In this document: positions 52,330 to 60,542 of the stretch, one piece after another
Layout of the letters: the number at the start of each line of letters is the position of its first letter
Numbering within the stretch: position 1 is the stretch's first letter
Assembly: GCF_003055625.1 (NCBI RefSeq)
Contig: NZ_CP028811.1
Span: 3,100,001 to 3,164,000, forward strand
Direction: 5' to 3'
Origin: Flavobacterium magnum
GTDB lineage: Bacteria; Bacteroidota; Bacteroidia; Flavobacteriales; Flavobacteriaceae
Length of the DNA stretch: 64,000 nt
Notes under the pieces: generated by a model
The model's input: the letters and a program-made list of their open reading frames with translations, nothing else
The model's database searches: none
What the model was told of the DNA's origin: nothing
Position numbers and translations under genes: made by a program

Positions 52330-52675
52330 GCAATTGCTCCGTGCCCGAAATGACGATTTTCGTAATTGAACGGCTCGGCTTGCGTAATCTCAAATTAACT
52401 TCTCTCCTATTTTTCAAAGAGGAACTTTGTGGCTCAGCTTTGAAACCTTAGTCGGGATTTTCTGATCTCCATTTACTTTTCTTCTCGCCGAGAAATCTCT
52501 GCGAAGCTCAATCGGGCTGTATTGCTGCTTAAGTCTTTGTCAATTTCTTTGTCTTGAAAAATGCTGAAAATTTCCTTTTCAAAATTCTAAACTTTAACAT
52601 GGATCTCAAAAAAACTATTGCAGTAGAAATTCTTTGTGGTTACTTTGTGTGATTTTGCGTTTGTGTCGCAACAGC
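52324..52675 (+). repeat. Non-coding cassette NC-B, copy 3
   Basis: 352 bp. Has GTGCCCGAAATGACG, CTTAGTCGGG and TTCTCGCCGAG differences from copy 1. No frame conserved with other copies. Confidence 0.83.
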
Positions 52676-52808
52676 CTGTAACAGCGGTTTCACGCAATTG
52701 CTGCTTCCCTTGTAAAATGAACCACCTTTTTCCATAACTTCGTTCTGTCCAGCCGAGAATACTCAGCTTCGAAAGCCGCAACTGACGTGAAGCCGCCGGA
52801 CGTTAGCC
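52676..52808 (+). repeat. attC 75
   Basis: R'' CTGTAAC, R' GTTAGCC. Confidence 0.88.
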
Positions 52809-52844
52809 GACATTCAGCCTCGAACGGAACGGAAATCTAGATAA

Positions 52845-53147
52845 ATGATAATTAAAAACTACAGAATTACTTCGATTATAACTGTAATTTTACTAGTGCT
52901 GGCTTTAGTAAGTCCTGCGTCTACTGAGCGCTTCAGATACATTGGTGAGTATCGATGGATTTATCATACAGGTTGGATTAGTGGTTATATTTTTCATTTC
53001 TTAGCGTTGACATTGTCGGTTTGGAACTCTATTTATATCATGTTTATCTGGAAAGAAAGATTTAATCAAAAAATAATTTGGCTGCTTTTAAGCTTGACTC
53101 CAATTTTCTTGTGGATTTATTTCGTTGGATTTATTCTAATTCATTGA
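52845..53147 (+). CDS. Three-span membrane protein
   Basis: 100 residues. Segments near 9-25, 46-66 and 77-98 with a short loop ERFRYIGEYRWIYHTGW. No family recognised. Confidence 0.7.
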   Translation: MIIKNYRITSIITVILLVLALVSPASTERFRYIGEYRWIYHTGWISGYIFHFLALTLSVWNSIYIMFIWKERFNQKIIWLLLSLTPIFLWIYFVGFILIH

Positions 53148-53161
53148 TACATATTGAACGT

Positions 53162-53295
53162 CGGCTAACAGCGGTTTCACGCAATTGCTACTCTCCTTGT
53201 AAAAGGAACCACCTTTTTCCATAACTTCGTTCTGTCCAGCCGAGAGTAATCAGTTCCAAATGCCGCAACTGACGTGAAGCCGCCGGACGTTATAG
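53162..53295 (+). repeat. attC 76
   Basis: R'' GGCTAAC, R' GTTATAG. Terminal segment identical to attC 56 (TACTCTCCTTGTAAAAGG, GAGTAATCAG) although the cassettes differ. Confidence 0.88.
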
Positions 53296-53343
53296 CCAAT
53301 ACTAACCAAAATTGCGTAAAAAGACACATTCAAAAAATAATTA

Positions 53344-54204
53344 ATGGGAGCTTGGGGTACAGGAATAAGTTCAAATGATACATTTACCGATATTTATCAG
53401 GATTTTTTTGATTTATACAACGACGGATTTTCTGTCATTCAGATAACAGAAAAAATTATTGCAGAAAATCAGGATACAATCGATACAGCTGAAGATTGTA
53501 ATAATTTCTGGTTTGCATTAGCTAAGGCACAATGGGAATGTAAATCGCTTGACGAAGACATTTTAGCTAGAGTTAAGCAAATTATTAATTCTGGCGATGA
53601 TTTGAATGTGTGGAAACACTTAGATGCATCACCCAATGATTTAAAGAAAAGAGAAAAAGCATTAAATAGTTTTCTTGAAAAACTTCAAACAGTTAAAGAA
53701 AAGCCTAGAAAGCCGCAAAAGAAAAAATTATATGATTCAATCTTTGAAAAAGGCGACTGTTTGACTTACATCATGAATAATGGTAATTATGGTGGCGCAT
53801 TTGTACTGACTGAGGAAAAACAAACAATAGCTGGTGTAAATTACATCGCCGTAACAACAATTGATAAACCTGAAAAACCTTCTATTGCAGATTTTAAAAA
53901 AGCTTATATTTATATTAAGCGTTATAATGATATTAGTTTTGAGGGGACGACTCTAAAAAGTAAGTGGGTTGACCAACCACAAATTGGAAGTTTTTCAGCT
54001 TTGATATTTAAAAACCATGGTGTAGAAATCGAAGTCTTAGGAAAACTTCCAATATATAAACAATATGAGCCAAAAAAATACATTGGATTTGGCTGGATTA
54101 CTTTAAAATCACTTCTTCCTTTTAAAGCTCAATATGCTAAAATAAACGGTGAAGCAAAATCGAAATTGAAATTAAGTCGTTGGACAACGAAGTACTGGCT
54201 ATAA
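53344..54204 (+). CDS. DUF4259-domain protein
   Basis: 286 residues. The first 90 residues have the DUF4259 signature: MGAWGTGISSNDTFTDIYQD start and FWFALAKAQWECKSLDEDIL. A basic linker (KPRKPQKKK) leads to a separate beta-rich C-terminal domain of about 150 residues. DUF4259 proteins are often near toxin immunity genes, but the role is unknown. Stop TAA from R'' CTATAAC. Confidence 0.82.
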   Translation: MGAWGTGISSNDTFTDIYQDFFDLYNDGFSVIQITEKIIAENQDTIDTAEDCNNFWFALAKAQWECKSLDEDILARVKQIINSGDDLNVWKHLDASPNDLKKREKALNSFLEKLQTVKEKPRKPQKKKLYDSIFEKGDCLTYIMNNGNYGGAFVLTEEKQTIAGVNYIAVTTIDKPEKPSIADFKKAYIYIKRYNDISFEGTTLKSKWVDQPQIGSFSALIFKNHGVEIEVLGKLPIYKQYEPKKYIGFGWITLKSLLPFKAQYAKINGEAKSKLKLSRWTTKYWL

Positions 54205-54331
54205 CAGCGGTTTCACGCAATTGCTGCTCACTTTGTAAAATGAACGACCTTTTTCCATAACTTCGTTCTGTCCAGCCGAGAATACTCAGCTCCGAAAGCC
54301 GCAACTGACGTGAAGCCGCCGGACGTTATGC
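54199..54331 (+). repeat. attC 77
   Basis: R'' CTATAAC, R' GTTATGC. Has CAGCTCCGAAAG. Supplies the DUF4259 stop codon. Confidence 0.88.
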
Positions 54332-54439
54332 GTGATTTTTGTTGTGTTGAAAGTTGGAGCTCCGCTCCTATTTGGTTTTGGGTGATTGGCTTGTGACTAC
54401 ATACGTTTACATTGTCTTGGGATCAATATTAAAACCAAC
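54326..54439 (+). repeat. Non-coding cassette NC-A, copy 10
   Basis: 114 bp, hairpin loop TCC. Has TTTACATTGTC, shared with the 31501 copy. Confidence 0.88.
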
Positions 54440-54572
54440 GCATAACAGCGGTTTCACGCAATTGCTGCTTTTCTTGTAAAATGTAACCGCTTTTTCCATA
54501 ACTTCGTTCTGTCCTGCCGAGAATACTCAGTTCCAAAAGCCGCAACTGACGTGAAGCCGCCGGACGTTACCA
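54440..54572 (+). repeat. attC 78
   Basis: R'' GCATAAC, R' GTTACCA. Has CTGTCCTGCCGAG. Confidence 0.88.
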
Positions 54573-54578
54573 GCAATT

Positions 54579-55010
54579 ATGAAACGAACGCACACAATTT
54601 TAACTTTTATACTTTTAAGCACTTTTTTAAATGCGCAAGAAAAGACTGTTTCGATAGATGAATTTATCATAAAAGTAAAACCAATTAACTCTATCGAAAA
54701 CAACAAAATTTGTGACTCCGCAGATTATAAAAGAGACGCGGTCGTTTTAGAATTTGATGTTGTCAATGACGAAGACAAAAAACAATTCGGTAATAAAATA
54801 TTTGCAATTGCAATATGTGATGAAGTAGCAAGTAATGGAAACAATTCAAAAGAAATTTATGACTTAAAAATCTCTGAAACAAAGTATTATCATTGGGAAA
54901 TTAAAATATTTAATGAATACTTACTTGATCAAAATATTGGAAAGAAAAAATTTTGGGTAAGAAATTTATCAAGAAAGAAAAATATCTATTGCGGTCCAGG
55001 AAAAATATAA
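54579..55010 (+). CDS. Secreted hypothetical protein
   Basis: 143 residues. Signal peptide MKRTHTILTFILLSTFLNAQ. ATG lies only 6 bp after the attC, so almost no leader. Mature part beta-rich with single Cys at CDSAD, AICDE and IYCGP. No family recognised. Confidence 0.72.
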   Translation: MKRTHTILTFILLSTFLNAQEKTVSIDEFIIKVKPINSIENNKICDSADYKRDAVVLEFDVVNDEDKKQFGNKIFAIAICDEVASNGNNSKEIYDLKISETKYYHWEIKIFNEYLLDQNIGKKKFWVRNLSRKKNIYCGPGKI

Positions 55011-55014
55011 CTGC

Positions 55015-55147
55015 TGGTAACAGCGGTTTCACGCAATTGCTGTTTCCCTTGTAAAATGAACTTCTTTTTTCCATAACTTCGTTCTGTCCAGCCGAGAGTA
55101 CTCAGTTCCAAATGCCGCAACTGACGTGAAGCCGCCGGACGTTATAA
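55015..55147 (+). repeat. attC 79
   Basis: R'' TGGTAAC, R' GTTATAA. Confidence 0.88.
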
Positions 55148-55164
55148 GCTATATCACTGCGAAC

Positions 55165-55995
55165 GTGACAAAAAACAACGAAATACCAAACTTTGACCTG
55201 AAAAAAACTTCAGTTTCTGAAATTGAAGCTGTACTTTCTAGAATTATTTTAGGTCATTCTCGACCAACAATGAGTATTTCGACAAGTTTTTTTAGAGCAA
55301 GAATAGTTACAAATATTGAAGAAAGGGATTTAGAAACTGTAAAATGTATTTATTATCCCGATTGGTCAGAAATAGATTCTTCTTATCAGACTTTTGGTAG
55401 ATGTAATGATAAAGGACAAAATTTTTTTTACTGTTCAAATTACTTTGAAGCAACTTTAAAAGAGTTAAATCCTAATCACAAAGATTTGGTAATGGTTGGA
55501 ACTTTCGATCCAAAAATTGAAAACACTAAAATTCGTTGCCAATTTGCAGGCATTGAAACTCTTAAAAGATATTCTCACAGTGATAGTATTTTACAGAATT
55601 ATCAATACCAAAATGAAAGAGATAGAAATATTGAAAAGTTTATAGGCTCAAAATTCCAAGAAAAAATATTACCTCACAATGATTTTCAATACAAACTGAC
55701 AATAGCTTTCAGCAACATTCTTTTAAATGACGATGATACTGGTTGTCTAATTTATCCAAGTGTTGCTTCCGGACTAAAGTACTCGAACTACGGAATTAAG
55801 CCAAACTATGTTGATGAACTTTTATATTGCACAGGGGTTTACATTTATCGAGTTGAAAAATCAAATTTTGCATATACTCTCATACCATATAAATATTCTT
55901 CATACATTCATCATAATCTAAATAACCACAAAACATCAATAATTGATTGGAAAGAAAATAACCGTACCGATAAAGTAAAAAGATACAGCTTATAA
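55165..55995 (+). CDS. RES-domain-like protein, second of two (GTG start)
   Basis: 276 residues from GTG at 55165, preceded by GCGAAC as in other leaders. FFRARIVTNIEERDLE near 40-55, YQTFGRCNDKGQNFFYCSNYFEATLKEL about 40 residues later, and CLIYPSVASGLKYSNYGIKP near 200 give the RES pattern (R-x-R, GR-N-x-x-G, FYCS, ATLKE). Likely an NAD-degrading toxin-type or defence enzyme by family analogy. Stop from R'' TTATAAC. Confidence 0.72.
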   Translation: MTKNNEIPNFDLKKTSVSEIEAVLSRIILGHSRPTMSISTSFFRARIVTNIEERDLETVKCIYYPDWSEIDSSYQTFGRCNDKGQNFFYCSNYFEATLKELNPNHKDLVMVGTFDPKIENTKIRCQFAGIETLKRYSHSDSILQNYQYQNERDRNIEKFIGSKFQEKILPHNDFQYKLTIAFSNILLNDDDTGCLIYPSVASGLKYSNYGIKPNYVDELLYCTGVYIYRVEKSNFAYTLIPYKYSSYIHHNLNNHKTSIIDWKENNRTDKVKRYSL

Positions 55996-56122
55996 CAGCG
56001 GTTTCACGCAATTGCTGCTTTTCGTGTAAAATGAACTTCTTTTTTCCATAACTTCGTTTGGTCCAGCCGAGAGTACTCAGTTCCAAAAGCCGCAACTGAC
56101 GTGAAGCCGCCGGACGTTGTGC
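55990..56122 (+). repeat. attC 80
   Basis: R'' TTATAAC, R' GTTGTGC. Has TTTGGTCCAG. Supplies a stop codon. Confidence 0.88.
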
Positions 56123-56192
56123 GACAGCGAAAACCGGTGCGTGAAACCAAAGCGTATAAGAGAATATTATTTGACTAACATGTAACACTATT

Positions 56193-56606
56193 ATGGCTAT
56201 AAGAAATTACATAGTGATAACTTTCCTAATTTTATTTGTTTTTCGTTCACAAGGACAAACGCAACAAAATAATTCACCTGTAACAAAACAGACAGAAAAG
56301 CAAGTTGAAAATCCAATTTATCGATTATTCCCAACTGAAAACTATTGGACTTTTATTAAGTTGGATACCCGAAATGGAAAAATGTGGCAAGTACATTTTA
56401 CCATAACAGAAGGTGAGTTTGAAGGTGAATTGATTTTAAATTCAGATTCACTTGTATTGACAACAGAGGAGGTAAATGGAAGATTTACACTTTATCCTAC
56501 AAAGAACATGTATAATTTTATATTACTTGATCAAATGGACGGGAGAACATACCAGGTACAATGGAATAGTGACAAAGAAAAAAGATTTGTCAGCCGTATT
56601 TACTAA
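56193..56606 (+). CDS. Secreted hypothetical protein
   Basis: 137 residues. Signal peptide MAIRNYIVITFLILFVFRSQ ending near QGQ. A pair of repeated strands, YWTFIKLDTRNGKMWQVHF and YNFILLDQMDGRTYQVQW, shows an internal duplication in which each unit has F-I-L-D-x-x-x-G-x-x-x-Q-V. No family recognised. The leader is 70 bp. Confidence 0.74.
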   Translation: MAIRNYIVITFLILFVFRSQGQTQQNNSPVTKQTEKQVENPIYRLFPTENYWTFIKLDTRNGKMWQVHFTITEGEFEGELILNSDSLVLTTEEVNGRFTLYPTKNMYNFILLDQMDGRTYQVQWNSDKEKRFVSRIY

Positions 56607-56637
56607 TTTGTTCATTCGGGTAAAGAAATCGCCGATC

Positions 56638-56770
56638 GCACAACAGCGGTTTCACGCAATTGCTACTTTCCGTGTAAAATGAACGACCTTTTTCCATAAC
56701 TTCGTTTTGTCCAGCCGAGAGTACTCAGCTTCGAAAGCCGCAACTGACGTGAAGCCGCCGGACGTTACCG
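56638..56770 (+). repeat. attC 81
   Basis: R'' GCACAAC, R' GTTACCG. Confidence 0.88.
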
Positions 56771-56801
56771 GCAAGACTAGCGCGCCGAACTTAAATCAAC
56801 C

Positions 56802-57329
56802 ATGATGACAGAACTTTACGATACATTTGACAAAGAAAATCACTTAAAACCTAACTTCGATATATCTGAATTTGAAACCTTAGACTCTTGGGATTTTGGC
56901 TGGGCGATTTTAGAGCCTATAAATATAGCTGCCGATAAGGAAAGTGAAAAAGAATTGTCAAAAAGATTTTCTCCAGGACAAAAAGCGCTTTACTTCTTTT
57001 GGTATCTAGACGGTGAAGTTACAAACGGAGGTTTTATACAATTCTATTGGAATGAAAACCGTAGATACTTACCCGCGATTTTAAAAGGCTTGAAATTAAT
57101 CGGCGATCAACAAATGGTTAGCCTTGTCGAAAATGCAGATAAAATTTATTCAAAAAATAGAGAGAAATTTGAAGCTGGAAATTCGCAAGAAGATTTTGAA
57201 AAACTATATAATGAGTTGAGTGAATTTGAAGATTTAGATTTAAAGTATTTTGAAATGCATGACAACACGATGTCATTGATTGAAAAATATGCGAAACAAA
57301 ACACAAATGAATTTCTGAACTTAATTTAA
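56802..57329 (+). CDS. DMP19/DUF4375 family protein, copy 2
   Basis: 175 residues, paralogue of the 25270 protein with the same SPGQKALYFFWYLDGEV and TNGGFIQFYWNEN core. Differences concentrate in the N-terminal and central helices (YDTFDKENHLKPNFDIS). The start is ATGATG, either is possible. Acidic, so DNA mimicry remains a possible role. Confidence 0.85.
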   Translation: MMTELYDTFDKENHLKPNFDISEFETLDSWDFGWAILEPINIAADKESEKELSKRFSPGQKALYFFWYLDGEVTNGGFIQFYWNENRRYLPAILKGLKLIGDQQMVSLVENADKIYSKNREKFEAGNSQEDFEKLYNELSEFEDLDLKYFEMHDNTMSLIEKYAKQNTNEFLNLI

Positions 57330-57336
57330 GTCCTGC

Positions 57337-57469
57337 CGGTAACAGCGGTTTCACGCAATTGCTACGTTCCGTGTAAAATGAACTTCTTTTTTCCATAACT
57401 TCGTTTTGTCCAGCCGAGAATACTCAGTTCCAAAAGCCGCAACTGACGTGAAGCCGCCGGACGTTAGCG
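57337..57469 (+). repeat. attC 82
   Basis: R'' CGGTAAC, R' GTTAGCG. Confidence 0.88.
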
Positions 57470-57532
57470 GTAATGCTGCCGCGAACGGGCGAAATCAAAG
57501 ACATCAACAAAGATAAATCTTAAAAATAAATT

Positions 57533-58039
57533 ATGGAATTACCAATATTCAAATACAATCCAAATGCATACAAGCTGGATATCATTGTGCAAGAAAACAT
57601 TGTCTGTGAATGTTGTGGAGAAAAGCGTGAATATCGCTACGACGGACCATTTTACGCTGAAGAAGAAATCGAAGATATTTGTCCGTGGTGTATCAAAGAT
57701 GGAAAAGCATCAGAAAAATTTGACGGAGAATTCCAAGATTCTGCAAGTGTGGATGATGTTGAAAATGAATCGGCAATTATTGAGGTTTCACAACGAACTC
57801 CTGGATTTTGTGCGATTCAACAAGAAAATTGGTTAGCGCATTGCGAAGACTTATGTGCTTTTATTGGTTACGCAAAACCAGAGTTAGTTAAACCAATCAT
57901 TGACGACTTAATCGAGGATATTGAATATAGCGGTTTCGATGTAGATGAAGTTGTCAAAAGCTTAAAAAAAAAAGAACTTGACGGCTACGTATTTCAATGT
58001 TTACATTGCGGCAAACACAGAATTTATTTTGACGATTAG
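57533..58039 (+). CDS. CbrC-family protein (UPF0167)
   Basis: 168 residues. N-terminal LPIFKYNPNAYKLDII, then CECCG (25-29) and CPWCI (50-54) as two zinc-binding pairs, and SQRTPGFCAIQQENWLAHC in the middle, match the CbrC/UPF0167 family. C-terminal CLHCGKH is a third pair. E. coli CbrC is linked to colicin tolerance; function here is not established. Confidence 0.87.
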   Translation: MELPIFKYNPNAYKLDIIVQENIVCECCGEKREYRYDGPFYAEEEIEDICPWCIKDGKASEKFDGEFQDSASVDDVENESAIIEVSQRTPGFCAIQQENWLAHCEDLCAFIGYAKPELVKPIIDDLIEDIEYSGFDVDEVVKSLKKKELDGYVFQCLHCGKHRIYFDD

Positions 58040-58045
58040 CACTAC

Positions 58046-58177
58046 CGCTAACAGCGGTTTCACGCAATTGCTACTTTCCTTTTAAAATGAACTTCTTTTT
58101 CCATAACTTCGTTCTGTCTCGCCGAGAATACTCAGTTCCAAATGCCGCAACTGACGTGAAGCCGCCGGACGTTACAG
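58046..58177 (+). repeat. attC 83
   Basis: R'' CGCTAAC, R' GTTACAG. Has CTTTTAAAATG and CTGTCTCGCCGAG. Confidence 0.88.
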
Positions 58178-58518
58178 GCAATTGCTCCGTGCCCGAAATG
58201 ACGATTTTCGTAAATTGAACGGCTCAGCTTGTGTAATCTCAAATTGACTTCTCTCCTACTTTTCAAAGAGCAACTTTGTGGTTCAGCTTTGAAACCTTAG
58301 CCGGGATTTTTTTTCAATTACAATTACGTTTCCTCTTGCCGAGAAATCTCAGCGAAGCTCAATTGGGTTGCAATGCTGCTTAAGTCTTTGTCAATTTATT
58401 TTATTGAAATTGCGAACGAAAGTTTTCATCAAAACTATATTTCAAAAATCTCAAAATCAATTGCAGTGGAAATTCTTTGTGGTTACTTTGTGTGATTTTG
58501 CGCTTGTGTCGCAACAGC
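58172..58518 (+). repeat. Non-coding cassette NC-B, copy 4
   Basis: 347 bp, more diverged from copies 1-3, especially in its 3' half (TTATTTTATTGAAATTGCGAACG). Keeps TTTGTGGTTACTTTGTGTG near the end. Confidence 0.8.
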
Positions 58519-58650
58519 CTGTAACAGCGGTTTCACGCAATTGCTGCTTTCTTTGTAAAATGAAACATCTTTTTCCATAACTTCGTTTTGTCCAGCCGAG
58601 AGTACTCAGTTCCAAAAGCCGCAACTGACGTGAAGCCGCAGCCGTTATGG
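58519..58650 (+). repeat. attC 84 (altered right spacer)
   Basis: R'' CTGTAAC, R' GTTATGG. The spacer between arm and R' is AGCC (GAAGCCGCAGCCGTTATGG) instead of CGGAC, unique in the array. Confidence 0.86.
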
Positions 58651-58665
58651 GCAATTTCAACCAAA

Positions 58666-59049
58666 ATGAACGCATCAACACTAAATAAAATTCTGAAAGA
58701 CGGGTCCAAAATTCAGCTATTGAAAACTGAAATTAATGCCGAGGTCTTCGCATATGAAAAACTCATGCAAAAAACCGGCTCAACAATTAGTTTGCATTTT
58801 ATTGAAGATGAGTCAACATTTTTAAATACTCAAGGCTTATTGAATTTAATTAATCAAACTTTAAACGGCTCTTTAAATAATATAGAACTTGCTTATATAT
58901 GCGATTGCTTAACATTGGTAGAAAACTTAGAATTTGAAAATAACAAAGTAAAAGAAGTAGTTTTCGAAATTGCAGATCCAGAAATAAACGGAGGTTATAA
59001 ATCTGTTGAAGAATTGAAATCAATAACTAAATCGCTTCAAATAAAATAA
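58666..59049 (+). CDS. Hypothetical protein
   Basis: 127 residues from ATG at 58666 (upstream codons lie in attC). Soluble, helical and strand mixed: DGSKIQLLKTEINAEVFAYE, SLNNIELAYICDCLTLVEN. No family recognised. Sits just after the unusual attC 84. Confidence 0.68.
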   Translation: MNASTLNKILKDGSKIQLLKTEINAEVFAYEKLMQKTGSTISLHFIEDESTFLNTQGLLNLINQTLNGSLNNIELAYICDCLTLVENLEFENNKVKEVVFEIADPEINGGYKSVEELKSITKSLQIK

Positions 59050-59059
59050 GAGAAACTGC

Positions 59060-59192
59060 CCATAACAGCGGTTTCACGCAATTGCTACTTTCCTTGTAAA
59101 ATGAACCACCTTTTTCCATAACTTCGTTCTGTCCAGCCGAGAATACTCAGTTCCAAAAGCCGCAACTGACGTGAAGCCGCCGGACGTTATGT
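59060..59192 (+). repeat. attC 85
   Basis: R'' CCATAAC, R' GTTATGT. Confidence 0.88.
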
Positions 59193-59544
59193 GTGGTCGC
59201 TCCGTGCTCCGAATGAACGTATCGCGTATGTTGAGAAGTTCGGCTTGTGTTCGAGTAAATTTCACTTATCCCCTATTTTTCACGGCTCAGCGTTGTGGTT
59301 ACGTTATGTTAGAGTCGCCGGAAATTTTGTCTTTTTATTTTCGCATCTCCTGGCCGAGAGTTCTCTGCTGGACGCAATCAGGCGCAATAGCTGCGGAAAG
59401 TCTTTGTCGATCTTCTTTGCGTTGAAAATGTATTTAAAAAACTTGTTGCGTTGAATTGTGCCAGCCTAACTTTTGAAAAATTCAAAAACTAAAGATGACT
59501 TTCTTTGTGGTTACGTTGTGTGATTTGCGAGTGTGTCGCGCCCC
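59187..59544 (+). repeat. Diverged NC-B-type non-coding cassette
   Basis: 358 bp with ends TTATGTG/CACATAA. Same order of blocks as NC-B (GCTCCGTGCTCCGAATGAACG..., GGCCGAGAGTTCTCTGC..., CTGCGGAAAGTCTTTGTCGAT, TCTTTGTGGTTACGTTGTGTG), but most positions differ and the box class has changed. Two overlapping frames of 84-87 codons occur in it, neither with good coding signs. Confidence 0.7.
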
Positions 59545-59677
59545 ACATAACAGCGGTTTCACGCAATTGCTCCTCCTCTTGTAAAATGTAACCGCTTTTT
59601 CCATAACTTCGTTCTGTCCAGCCGAGAGTACTCAGTTCCAAAAGCCGCAACTGACGTGAAGCCGCCGGACGTTACCA
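59545..59677 (+). repeat. attC 86
   Basis: R'' ACATAAC, R' GTTACCA. Has TCCTCCTCTTG. Confidence 0.88.
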
Positions 59678-59683
59678 GCAATT

Positions 59684-60379
59684 ATGGAAAAATCGTTGAA
59701 ATTAATGTTTATTGTCCTCTTGACGTATGGGTATTCGGCTTACTCACAAAATTCGCTGTCTATAAATCTAATTCATTGTAAAACCGATAACGACAGTAAT
59801 TTTGGATTTGATGATATTACGATTTATAGAAATGACAGTATATATAAAACATTAAGTTTCAAAGATTTTACATATTTAGAAAATATCGAAAGCGGAATTT
59901 ACAAAGCAAAATATAAAACTTTTTTTGGTGAAAACGTTTCAAAAGAAATTGTTATTCCAAATAAAGAAGGTAATTCGTCTATATATGAGATGAATCTTTG
60001 TATAGATATTATGAGTGATAGTCTAGCCAAAAGAAATTTGAATTTGGCATTTAATCGAATTGAAAATGGTGAGAAAATAAATCTAAAATATACTTTCTCA
60101 GGTTGTTTTAATAGTGGAAAAGATTCTCTTGCCATTGTAAAAAAGAAAGGAAATTTGTATTTGATTTACAAAAACAGAAAAAGAAAGATTAAAAGATCTG
60201 AATTAGTATTTTTAATCAACTATGAAAAAGAATTAAGAAGTGTTTTACCTGTCACGTTTTCAAGTACTGGAGGAGGCATAAATACACTTGAGTATAATGA
60301 TGAAATTTATTCACTTCCAGAGCCGTCGTCTTTTTGGTCTGGTTTCGAATATTTAAAGGAAAAACTACGATTGAAATAA
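59684..60379 (+). CDS. Secreted hypothetical protein
   Basis: 231 residues. Signal MEKSLKLMFIVLLTYGYSAYSQ. First 90 mature residues look like a small beta-sandwich (IYRNDSIYKTLSFKDFTYLE, SGIYKAKYKT), then a KKGNLYLIYKNRKRKIKR stretch. Only 6 bp after the attC. No family recognised. Confidence 0.72.
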   Translation: MEKSLKLMFIVLLTYGYSAYSQNSLSINLIHCKTDNDSNFGFDDITIYRNDSIYKTLSFKDFTYLENIESGIYKAKYKTFFGENVSKEIVIPNKEGNSSIYEMNLCIDIMSDSLAKRNLNLAFNRIENGEKINLKYTFSGCFNSGKDSLAIVKKKGNLYLIYKNRKRKIKRSELVFLINYEKELRSVLPVTFSSTGGGINTLEYNDEIYSLPEPSSFWSGFEYLKEKLRLK

Positions 60380-60383
60380 CTGC

Positions 60384-60516
60384 TGGTAACAGCGGTTTCA
60401 CGCAATTGCTGCTTCCCTTGTAAAATGAAACATCTTTTTCCATAACTTCGTTCTGTCCAGCCGAGAGTACTCAGTTCCAAAAGCCGCAACTGACGTGAAG
60501 CCGCCGGACGTTACCT
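60384..60516 (+). repeat. attC 87
   Basis: R'' TGGTAAC, R' GTTACCT. Confidence 0.88.
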
Positions 60517-60542
60517 GCAAGCGTAAACCGAACTTGAAACAA

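Noticed and set aside
59171..59454. Two overlapping 84- and 87-codon frames in the diverged NC-B cassette
   Set aside because: They overlap in different frames, have no family features, and the region aligns with non-coding NC-B.
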